From: Trueperaceae bacterium
Lineage (GTDB): Bacteria; Deinococcota; Deinococci; Deinococcales; Trueperaceae
Direction of reading: 5' to 3'
Assembly (NCBI GenBank): GCA_007128755.1
Contig: SKWV01000001.1
Span: 1 to 5,425 of the forward strand
DNA length: 5,425 bases
Shown here: one piece after another, positions 1 to 5,425 of the stretch
Layout of the letters: every line of letters begins with the position of its first letter
Numbering within the stretch: the first letter of the stretch is position 1
The notes under the pieces: generated by a model
Database searches by the model: none
What the model saw: only the letters and a program-made list of their open reading frames with translations
Told to the model about the DNA's origin: nothing
Program-made: the position numbers and the translations under genes

Positions 1-65
1 ATGTCTTTTCATCGCGACACTAGCCCCTCGCTCGCCTCTCTCAGCCGCCGTTCAAGGGCTCGTCG

Positions 66-71
66 TAGAAT
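66..71 (+). promoter_or_regulatory. Candidate -10 element (TAGAAT) for the transglycosylase gene
   Basis: TAGAAT differs from the TATAAT consensus at one position and ends eight bases before the ATG at 80. No convincing -35 hexamer lies about 17 bases upstream, and no Shine-Dalgarno sequence precedes the ATG. If the element is real, transcription would start almost at the start codon, giving a leaderless or near-leaderless mRNA. A chance match is quite possible. Confidence 0.3.
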
Positions 72-79
72 CACGAGAT

Positions 80-1879
80 ATGCCACCTAGAGCCCTCGCC
101 GCCACGCTGATCGCCATCGCCCTCACGTCCGTCGCCGTGGCCGTCTGGCCGGCGGGGCCCATCCGGATCCCAGCGCCTCCCGTGCTCGTGCACATCGCCG
201 ACCCCTACGAGGCCGACCCGCTCCTCGCCTACGGCGCCTACCGCGCCGCCCTCGCCGAGGGCGACCTCGCCACCATCAGCACCATCGCCTTCGCCGACGA
301 CTCCTTCCTGGCGTATCGTGCGGCACTCGTGCTCGCCGAAGCGCCGGCGCTCGATCCCTCGCAACGCCTCGACCACTACGAGCGGGTGCTCGCCCTCCGG
401 ATCGAGGACCCGCTGGAACGCGTCGCGCGTCGCGCGCTCATGGTCGAGGTCGCTCGCGTGGCCGAGGCCGCGGGGCAGCCGGAGCGCGCGCTGCAGGCGT
501 ACCGCGAGGCGTTGCCGCACCAGGCCGCCATCGCCGCCATCAAGCGCCTCGAGACCGATCCCTATCGGCGCGCCAACACCTTCCTCCAGGCGCGGCAGAA
601 CCGTCTCGCGCTCGAGGCCCTGGACGGCCGCGCCGCCCCCTCCATCGAGGGTCCCGCCCACCGCGCGCTCGGGAACCACGAGCGCGCGCTCGACGCCTTC
701 CGGCGCTGGTCGACCGAGGTCCCGCACGCGGTCGCCGCCCGTGAGGGCGAGGCCTGGTCGCTCTTCTCGCTCGAGCGCTGGGCCGAGGCCGACGCCGCCT
801 TCGCCGCGCTCCCCGGCGGCGGGTCGTACGGGCGCGGGCTCGTCGCCGGCCGCACCGGCCGCACCGATCTGGGCGCCGAGTTCCTGCTCGCCACCGGCGT
901 CCCGTCGCAGATGTGGCTCGCCACGTCGTGGCTGGAGACGAGCGGCCGCATCGACGCGGCGATCGACGCCTACCTCCGCATCGCCCGCAACGGCGACGCC
1001 ACCTACGCCGACGACGCCGCCTACCGCGCCTACGTCCTGGCGGCGCGCCAGGGCGACGAGGCTCGCGCGGCGCGGGCGGCCGAGCTGGTGCCCGCGGGCT
1101 CGTACTTCGGGCTGCTGCTCGGCAAGCCGGTGACGGTGCCGCAGGAGAGCTCCCTCGCCCTGGTCGACGAGCCGGCGGCCGTGCGGCTCGCGCGCTCGCT
1201 GGCGATCGTGCATGACCACGAGGCGGCGGTCGGAGAACTCGTCTTCGCCATGCGCGCCGCGACCGACCCGGCGGTCGTCGTCACCATCGCCGAGACGCTG
1301 CAGTCGCTCTATGGCGAGTACCGCCAGAGCCAGCGCGCCGCGGCGAGCCTCGTGAGCGCCGGCATGCACGACGCGCGCGTGTGGCGGCTCGCGTACCCCC
1401 GCGCCTACGGCTCGACCGTCGAGCGGTTCTCGGCCACCTACGACATCGAGCCCGCGCTCGTGTGGTCGATCATGCGACAGGAGTCGGCGTTCTCGCCGGT
1501 GGCGCTGTCACACTCGAACGCCCAGGGGTTGATGCAGGTGATCCCGTCGACCTGGGACTGGATCGCCGAACTGCTGCGCGAGACGCCGGGCGACCCCTGG
1601 GACGTGGAGGCGAACGTGCGCTACGGCGTCCACTACCTGCGGTGGTTGAGCAACTACCACGATGACGACCTCGAGCTCATCGTCACGTCCTACAACCGCG
1701 GACAGGGCTACATCCGTCGCCTGATGCAGGGGGAGGTCGTCCAGGGGAACAGGGACGACTTCTACCGCTTCATCGACGCGCTCGAGACGCGGGAGTACCT
1801 TCAGCGCGTCATGGTCAACCTGGAGACGTACCGCCAGCTGTACGACGACGAGCGGCCCTCGCTGGCCCAGGGCGACTGA
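80..1879 (+). CDS. Soluble lytic murein transglycosylase, Slt70-like
   Basis: The 599-residue product probably cleaves the MurNAc-GlcNAc bond of peptidoglycan in the periplasm, forming 1,6-anhydro-muropeptides. Residues about 5-25 (ALAATLIAIALTSVAVAV after an N-terminal Arg) form an export signal or membrane anchor; no lipobox Cys is seen. Residues about 40-430 are Ala/Arg/Leu-rich helical hairpins resembling TPR repeats, matching the ring-forming superhelix of Slt70. Residues about 450-580 are the SLT catalytic domain: MRQES with the expected catalytic Glu at 468, GLMQ at 483-486, and YNRG at 538-541 where family members usually have YNAG. Length is close to E. coli Slt (about 645 residues as precursor), so the gene looks intact. 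The ATG at 80 has no clear ribosome binding site but puts the hydrophobic segment at the N terminus. It is a lone plus-strand gene converging on the acetyltransferase. The family assignment is firm; substrate preference is not visible. Confidence 0.93.
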   Translation: MPPRALAATLIAIALTSVAVAVWPAGPIRIPAPPVLVHIADPYEADPLLAYGAYRAALAEGDLATISTIAFADDSFLAYRAALVLAEAPALDPSQRLDHYERVLALRIEDPLERVARRALMVEVARVAEAAGQPERALQAYREALPHQAAIAAIKRLETDPYRRANTFLQARQNRLALEALDGRAAPSIEGPAHRALGNHERALDAFRRWSTEVPHAVAAREGEAWSLFSLERWAEADAAFAALPGGGSYGRGLVAGRTGRTDLGAEFLLATGVPSQMWLATSWLETSGRIDAAIDAYLRIARNGDATYADDAAYRAYVLAARQGDEARAARAAELVPAGSYFGLLLGKPVTVPQESSLALVDEPAAVRLARSLAIVHDHEAAVGELVFAMRAATDPAVVVTIAETLQSLYGEYRQSQRAAASLVSAGMHDARVWRLAYPRAYGSTVERFSATYDIEPALVWSIMRQESAFSPVALSHSNAQGLMQVIPSTWDWIAELLRETPGDPWDVEANVRYGVHYLRWLSNYHDDDLELIVTSYNRGQGYIRRLMQGEVVQGNRDDFYRFIDALETREYLQRVMVNLETYRQLYDDERPSLAQGD

Positions 1880-1896
1880 CGGGCGGACGGGACGGT

Positions 1897-1917
1897 GCCG
1901 CGCGCCGGCGCGTCGGC
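1897..1917. terminator. Imperfect GC-rich hairpin between convergent genes
   Basis: GCCGCGCGCC is followed directly by GGCGCG, a bulged T, then CGGC, so a ten-pair GC stem (less the pairs lost to the loop) can form. Its core, 1901-1912, is a perfect 12-base palindrome. It lies in the 39-base gap between the stops of the transglycosylase (+) and the acetyltransferase (-). That is the expected place for a bidirectional terminator. There is no T tract on either side, so intrinsic termination is uncertain, and GC-rich DNA makes such palindromes common by chance. Confidence 0.35.
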
Positions 1918-1918
1918 G

Positions 1919-2368
1919 CTAGCGCACGGTGCTGCCGACGGCCGGCGGTGACCACTCGAGGTTGACGGCGGTACCCTCGAAGCCGAGCGCCCGCCAGAAG
2001 CCGAGCGCGGCGTCGTTCCCCGTCCGGACTTGGAGCATGACGCGCGTGTCCTGCCAGGCGTGTTCGCGCAGCCACTCCACGGCCATGCGCCCCACGCCGG
2101 TGCGACGACGGCGCGACGCCACGTAGAACTGGCGGACGGCGACGTGATCGACGTCGCGTCGGTAGAGCGCGTAGCCCGCGAGGTCCTCGTTCACCTCGAT
2201 CAGGTGCGCCTCGTACCCGTACTCCAGGAAGCTGCCCATGCGCTTCGTGAGCTCCCCGAGCGTCAGGTGCGCGGGACCGCCTTCGGCGCGGATCAACTCC
2301 TGGTTCATCGAGGCGAGGATGGGGACGTCGACGCTTCGGGCGAGCCTGAGGCGGACGGCATCGATCAC
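1919..2368 (-). CDS. GNAT-family N-acetyltransferase
   Basis: A 149-residue single-domain acetyltransferase that would move an acetyl group from acetyl-CoA to an amine; the substrate cannot be read from sequence. Motif A, the pyrophosphate-binding loop, is R88-R-T-G-V-G93 following strand RQFYVAS. The late N118...GFW...LGF (118-130) segment is the usual GNAT C-terminal half. Strand GYALYRRD (65-72) precedes motif A. Length is typical for the family. The start chosen is GTG at 2368-2366 because GGAGG lies six bases upstream and residues begin MIDAVRLRLARSVD, a standard GNAT first strand. An in-frame ATG at 2446 would add 26 low-complexity residues and fall inside the predicted promoter, so it is rejected. 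The gene is divergent from the response-regulator operon and convergent with the transglycosylase. The fold is secure; targets could be small molecules, antibiotics or protein N-termini. Confidence 0.88.
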   Translation of the reverse strand: MIDAVRLRLARSVDVPILASMNQELIRAEGGPAHLTLGELTKRMGSFLEYGYEAHLIEVNEDLAGYALYRRDVDHVAVRQFYVASRRRRTGVGRMAVEWLREHAWQDTRVMLQVRTGNDAALGFWRALGFEGTAVNLEWSPPAVGSTVR

Positions 2369-2374
2369 GGTGGA

Positions 2375-2379
2375 CCTCC
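2375..2379 (-). promoter_or_regulatory. Ribosome binding site of the acetyltransferase
   Basis: Minus-strand GGAGG, full anti-Shine-Dalgarno complementarity, with a six-base spacer (TCCACC) before the GTG at 2368. It decides the start codon in favour of the shorter protein. Confidence 0.8.
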
Positions 2380-2422
2380 GTTGGGAGCGCTCCGAGGACG
2401 CTCGTTGCTGGGGTGAACCCAC

Positions 2423-2451
2423 ATCATAGTCGGTGGCGCACGTCATGTCGG
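2423..2451 (-). promoter_or_regulatory. Sigma70-type promoter for the acetyltransferase
   Basis: On the minus strand, CCGACA (2451-2446, four of six matches to TTGACA) and TATGAT (2428-2423, five of six matches to TATAAT) are separated by exactly 17 bases. Transcription would begin near 2416, giving a leader of roughly 48 bases that contains the GGAGG ribosome binding site. Spacing and position are ideal, but this is a pattern match with no experimental support. Confidence 0.55.
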
Positions 2452-2489
2452 GGGTTCTTCACCGTGCCCAGCACGCGCATGCCGCATCA

Positions 2490-2508
2490 TCGACGCTATA
2501 TGCGTCGA
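2490..2508. promoter_or_regulatory. 19-bp inverted repeat, candidate operator
   Basis: TCGACGC-TATAT-GCGTCGA has perfect seven-base arms around an AT-only centre, in otherwise GC-rich DNA. It ends 17 bases before the ATG at 2526. The TATATG inside it could serve as a -10 element for the regulator operon, so a dimeric repressor or activator bound here would control transcription directly. A short hairpin in the mRNA leader is the alternative. No good -35 hexamer is visible upstream. Confidence 0.4.
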
Positions 2509-2525
2509 CCCCGAACCGAGTTCCC

Positions 2526-3824
2526 ATGAGCGAGCGAAGGACCATCCTCCTCGTCGACGACGATCCGGCAACGCTGCACGTGCTGCAGAGCGGCCTCACG
2601 ACGGTCTTGGACCTCGCCGACGTCGTCGCTGCCAGCAACGGCCGCGAGGCGCTCGCGATCCTCGAGAGCCGCACGATCGACGTGCTCGTGACCGACCTCT
2701 CCATGCCGGTCCTGGATGGCTTCTTCCTGATTGCGACGGTGAACAATCGGTTCTCGTCCCTGCCCATCGTGGTGCTCTCGGGGATGACGACGCGCGATCT
2801 CGATGCGCGGCTCTCCCGGTACCGCGGCCTCAGGGTGCTGCGCAAGCCGGCGACCCATGACGACGTCGCCGCGGCCGTCGTCGACGCGCTCGAGCGCGTC
2901 GAGCTCGGACAGGTGGAGGGCATCGGGTTGCCGGCCGTCCTGCAGCTGGTCGAGGCTGAGCGCCGCAGTTGTCTCATGCTGATCACGTCCGGACGCCGCA
3001 TGGGGCGGCTCTACTTCCAGTCCGGCCAGCTCGTGAACGCCTTCTCCGAGGATTTCGGTGCGGAGGGCGAGGCTGCGGCCTACGACATCCTCGGCTGGGA
3101 CGACACGGTGATCGAGTTCGGGCACCTCCCGGAGGACGTGCGCAGGGTCATCCACACGCCGATGCAGCTGATGCTGATCGACGTGGCGCTGCAGCAGGAC
3201 CAGCATCACGCGCACGTGCGGCGCGTCGGGCGGCCGTCCGTGCACGTTCGTGAAGCGATGGGAGCCGCGGCATCCGGCCGGGGCCCCGCTGGGCCTACGT
3301 TGGTGATGGGAGCGGCACCCGAAGCCGCCGATCCCGAGGAGGGTGCCATGTCCTTCGGCGACGACCGAGCCACCGATCCCGATCCTACCGAGGCCGAGGT
3401 GATCGGCATCCCCGCCGCCGCGCTCGCTGCGCCGCCACGACACGCTGCTCCCGAACCGATCCTCGACGTGCCAGCTCCCACCCCCGCGGAGGCCAGCACG
3501 ACCGAACCTCCGGCGCTCGAGCCCCACGCCGCACAGCTGCTGGGCGCCATGGACCGGCTCGCCCGGCGCGTCCAGGCCGCCGACGAGGCGCTCGCCGCGG
3601 TCGGCGACGAAGTGGCCGCCTTCCGAGAGGCGAGGCGCGTCTTCGACGAGGTCGCCGCCGCCCGCGAGCGCCGCCGCCTCGAGCTGGAGACGTTCCGCGA
3701 GGAGGTCTCGCGACTCGCACGGGAGATCCTCGGACGGGTCGAGGGTCTGTTCGACGACCACCCGCCGATGCTCCCGGTGGCCGACACGGAGCCCGCCCGC
3801 GCCACCGACGGCACGACCGCGTGA
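2526..3824 (+). CDS. Response regulator: receiver + PATAN/DUF4388 domain + helical C-terminal tail
   Basis: A 432-residue cytoplasmic signalling protein. Residues 5-122 are a CheY-like receiver: acidic cluster D11-D13, phosphoacceptor D57 in TDLSMPVLDG, switch residue S85 (VVLSG), and K107 in RKP. Residues about 128-220 match the PatA-type PATAN/DUF4388 domain (GLPAVLQLVEAERRSC, then GRLYFQSGQLVNA). A Pro/Ala/acidic linker follows (about 235-330), then a charged helical stretch (about 333-412) likely to form a coiled coil. No DNA-binding, kinase or cyclic-di-GMP domain is present, so output is probably by protein contact. The start at 2526 gives MSERRTILLVDDD, the normal receiver beginning; an upstream in-frame ATG at 2433 would add 31 unrelated residues overlapping the divergent promoter. 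No strong Shine-Dalgarno sequence precedes 2526. It is the first gene of a pair with a paralogue. Partner kinase and target are unknown. Confidence 0.88.
   Translation: MSERRTILLVDDDPATLHVLQSGLTTVLDLADVVAASNGREALAILESRTIDVLVTDLSMPVLDGFFLIATVNNRFSSLPIVVLSGMTTRDLDARLSRYRGLRVLRKPATHDDVAAAVVDALERVELGQVEGIGLPAVLQLVEAERRSCLMLITSGRRMGRLYFQSGQLVNAFSEDFGAEGEAAAYDILGWDDTVIEFGHLPEDVRRVIHTPMQLMLIDVALQQDQHHAHVRRVGRPSVHVREAMGAAASGRGPAGPTLVMGAAPEAADPEEGAMSFGDDRATDPDPTEAEVIGIPAAALAAPPRHAAPEPILDVPAPTPAEASTTEPPALEPHAAQLLGAMDRLARRVQAADEALAAVGDEVAAFREARRVFDEVAAARERRRLELETFREEVSRLAREILGRVEGLFDDHPPMLPVADTEPARATDGTTA
3522..3761 (+). other. Predicted coiled-coil region of the first regulator
   Basis: This codes for residues about 333-412, rich in Glu, Arg, Ala and Leu with hydrophobic residues at roughly heptad spacing and almost no helix breakers (for example LARRVQAADEALAAV and RLELETFREEVSRLAREIL). 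It probably dimerises or docks onto a partner. The matching region of the second regulator is much shorter and not obviously alignable. Confidence 0.55.
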
Positions 3825-4927
3825 GCGGCAGCCTGAAGATCGTGCTGCTGGTCGACGACGAACCGGCCGTCCTGAAGCTCCTCGAGGAGGGCCTGCCGGC
3901 GCACCTGCCGGGCTTCGAGATCGCGACCGCGAACAACGGCAAGGAGGCCGCCGCGTTCCTCGAGGAGCATCCGGTCGATGTCCTCGTGACGGACGTCCAC
4001 ATGCCGGTCATGGACGGCTTCGAGCTGCTGGCGCACGCGAGCCGCCACCGCCCGAACCTGCCCATCGTCGTCCTCTCGGTGATGGCTCCCGATGCGGTGC
4101 ATCACGGCCTTGCGACCCTGGGTTCGATCAGCGTCCTCAGGAAACCGGCCTCGCCCGCGATCGTCGCCAAGGCGGTGCTGGACGCACGCGCCGCGACGGC
4201 GCGGGGACGCCTCTCCAACGTACCGCTCGCGACCCTGTTGCAGCTCATGCACCTCGAGCGCAAGACCTGCGCGCTGTTCGTGCGCTCCGGCGCCCGCAAG
4301 GGTCGCCTGCACTTCCTGTCGGGCGAGCTCGTGAACGCCTACTCCTTCGAGCTCGACGTCGACGGCGAGCCGGCCGCGAGGTACCTCCTCGCCCTGGAGA
4401 CCGTCACCGTCGACTTCGAGCGCTCGCTCCACAACCACGACCGCAGGATCCACGTGCCGCTCGAGCAGCTCTTGCTCGAGATCGCCGCCGAGCGAGACGA
4501 GTCGGACAGGGAGCCGGAGGCCGTCGCCTCCACCGCGGTCCCCACCGACGAGGCGCGCCCCGAGGAGGGTGCAGGCGACGCCGAGCGGGCGGGGCTCGAT
4601 GCGGATCCGCCGATCACGGACGAGGGCGCGCCTGCGCCCGACGAAGACGCTGCGCCGTCCCGATCGTCGGGCGGCGCCGCCATCGAGCGAGCGGCGGGGC
4701 AGCTCGAACAGGCGCTCGCCGACCTGCGCACACGCGCGGCGGGAACGTGGTCGCTCCTCGAGGAGGTATCGCCGTCGCTGGCAGCCTCCTCCACCGGAGC
4801 GGACGCGCGCACGCCGGCACCCGAGCGCGAGGATCGCTCGGCGTCCGAGTGGCGCGAGGTGGCCGCGCTCGCGCTAGCGCTCGCCCGGACGGCCGACTTG
4901 CTGGCCGAACCGTCGCCGTCGGACTGA
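3821..4927 (+). CDS. Second response regulator: receiver + PATAN/DUF4388 domain, paralogue of the first
   Basis: A 368-residue protein with the same architecture as its neighbour. The receiver (5-123) has D12-D13-E14, phosphoacceptor D58 in TDVHMPVMDG, switch S86 (VVLSV) and K108 in RKP, so it looks phosphorylatable. The PATAN/DUF4388 region (about 129-225) contains VPLATLLQLMHLERKTC and GRLHFLSGELVNA, closely echoing the first protein. A long acidic, probably disordered linker (about 230-285) leads to short helices at about 286-316 and 342-368. The GTG start overlaps the upstream TGA as GTGA, indicating translational coupling, and no separate ribosome binding site is evident. Shared domain order and motifs point to tandem duplication followed by divergence of the tails. 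No output enzyme or DNA-binding domain is present. Some cyanobacterial PATAN receivers act on type IV pilus machinery, but no pilus gene lies here, so that role is only a possibility. Confidence 0.88.
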   Translation: MSGSLKIVLLVDDEPAVLKLLEEGLPAHLPGFEIATANNGKEAAAFLEEHPVDVLVTDVHMPVMDGFELLAHASRHRPNLPIVVLSVMAPDAVHHGLATLGSISVLRKPASPAIVAKAVLDARAATARGRLSNVPLATLLQLMHLERKTCALFVRSGARKGRLHFLSGELVNAYSFELDVDGEPAARYLLALETVTVDFERSLHNHDRRIHVPLEQLLLEIAAERDESDREPEAVASTAVPTDEARPEEGAGDAERAGLDADPPITDEGAPAPDEDAAPSRSSGGAAIERAAGQLEQALADLRTRAAGTWSLLEEVSPSLAASSTGADARTPAPEREDRSASEWREVAALALALARTADLLAEPSPSD

Positions 4928-4957
4928 CGCTCGGGGCATCGAGCCCACACACGCAGA

Positions 4958-4981
4958 ACGGCCGCCCCGAAGGGCGGCCGT
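4958..4981. terminator. Bidirectional terminator hairpin with TTCG loop on the minus strand
   Basis: ACGGCCGCCC pairs perfectly with GGGCGGCCGT around a four-base loop. Read on the minus strand the loop is C(TTCG)G, the exceptionally stable UUCG tetraloop; on the plus strand it is CGAA. It lies 30 bases after the second regulator's stop and 7 bases beyond the tRNA CCA end. It therefore suits termination of both converging transcripts. Neither side has a strong T run: TCGTCGTCT follows on plus and TCTGCGTGTGTG on minus. Confidence 0.8.
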
Positions 4982-4988
4982 CGTCGTC

Positions 4989-5064
<76 letters not shown>

Positions 5065-5116
5065 GTAGCGAAGAAGGCCCGGAACACCTGCTCCAGACCT
5101 TCCTCTCGCAAAATAA

Positions 5117-5236
<120 letters not shown>

Positions 5237-5286
5237 AAAAGATAGTTGACAAGCGATAGGAGTCATGAGATCCGTGTCCGAAAGCA

Positions 5287-5302
5287 GTTGGATGAGTCCA
5301 AC
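5287..5302 (-). other. Small hairpin at the 23S-5S junction
   Basis: On the minus strand GTTGGA and TCCAAC pair around the loop CTCA, immediately past the expected 23S 3' end. It may be part of the precursor processing structure in the 66-base spacer (5237-5302). The rest of that spacer shows no tRNA or other recognisable element. Confidence 0.35.
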
Positions 5303-5425
5303 AGTGGTTACGTCCTCGTCCGATTAGTACTGGTCAGCTGAACACGTTGCCGTGCTTACACTCCCAGCCTATCAACCCGGTGGTCTTCCGGGGGACTTAC
5401 CCTCACAAGGAGGTGGGAACGCTCA
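5303..5425 (-). rRNA. rrl: 23S ribosomal RNA, 3' end (partial, runs off the window)
   Basis: The minus strand from the window edge contains the conserved 3'-terminal 23S sequence, including GGGTTGATAGGCTGGGAG, GTGTAAGCACGGCAACG and CAGCTGACCAGTACTAATCG. In E. coli the molecule ends about 20 bases after ACTAAT; applying that here puts the 3' end near 5303, to within a few bases. The terminal CGTAACC stretch would pair with the 23S 5' end, which lies outside the window. Only about 120 bases are present, and the remainder of the operon continues to the right. Confidence 0.95.

Noticed and set aside
1..90. A 29-codon frame from the ATG at position 1, and a minus-strand ATG at 12-10 (MKRH...) leaving the window
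   Set aside because: The first is short, Ser/Arg-rich and overlaps the transglycosylase start. The second could begin a divergent gene, with a purine-rich GAGGGG about 11 bases upstream, but only four codons are visible, too few to support a call.
71..1369. A 432-codon open frame on the minus strand opposite the transglycosylase
   Set aside because: It is Arg/Gly/Glu/Val-rich low-complexity with no recognisable domain, and lies fully opposite a gene with clear catalytic motifs. Long antisense frames are expected in GC-rich DNA.
2496..4453. Long minus-strand open frames (2496-3761 and 3206-4453) opposite the regulators
   Set aside because: They are composition-driven shadows. Stretches resembling repeated motifs only mirror the duplicated receiver codons on the other strand.
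3821..4927. The two regulators as one gene split by a frameshift
   Set aside because: Each has its own complete receiver and PATAN domain, and the junction is a standard GTGA stop-start overlap, so they are two genes.
5246..5275. TTGACA on the plus strand in the 5S-23S spacer as a -35 element
   Set aside because: No -10 hexamer follows at 16-18 bases and no plus-strand gene follows; it is antisense to the rRNA transcript.

Overview
This is a GC-rich bacterial chromosome segment. It carries four protein-coding genes and, at its right edge, the 3' end of a ribosomal RNA operon on the minus strand. The organism cannot be named from this window. A periplasmic Slt70-like transglycosylase with an N-terminal export segment, together with receiver proteins carrying a PatA-type (PATAN/DUF4388) domain, suggests a Gram-negative, deltaproteobacterial- or Myxococcota-like lineage or a related uncultured phylum. 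That is an inference and would be settled by the flanking 23S rRNA.

Layout: (1) 80-1879 (+) is a soluble lytic murein transglycosylase with a long helical, TPR-like N-terminal superhelix and a C-terminal SLT domain. (2) 1880-1918 is a short convergent gap with a GC-rich imperfect hairpin. (3) 1919-2368 (-) is a small GNAT acetyltransferase starting at a GTG behind a strong Shine-Dalgarno sequence, with a recognisable sigma70-type promoter. (4) 2369-2525 is a divergent intergenic region holding that promoter and a 19-bp perfect-armed inverted repeat just upstream of the next gene. (5) 2526-3824 and 3821-4927 (+) are two paralogous response regulators, each receiver + PATAN/DUF4388 + acidic/Pro-Ala-rich linker + helical C-terminal tail. 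They overlap by 4 bases (GTGA) and are probably translationally coupled. (6) 4958-4981 is a perfect 10-bp GC-rich hairpin placed to end both the regulator operon (+) and the rRNA/tRNA transcript (-). (7) 4989-5064 (-) is tRNA-Gly(GCC) with encoded CCA, 5117-5236 (-) is 5S rRNA, and about 5303 to the window end (-) is the 3' end of 23S rRNA.

How they fit: the rRNA operon runs right to left as 23S-5S-tRNA-Gly and meets the two-regulator operon head-on at the shared hairpin. The regulators have no kinase and no DNA-binding domain here, so they are orphan receivers likely to act by protein-protein contact. PATAN receivers are known in cyanobacteria, where some control type IV pilus motility. Nothing ties the transglycosylase or the acetyltransferase functionally to them. 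The tandem regulator pair is the most interesting element. I see no mobile element, CRISPR array or phage gene. No stretch over 300 bases lacks a gene.
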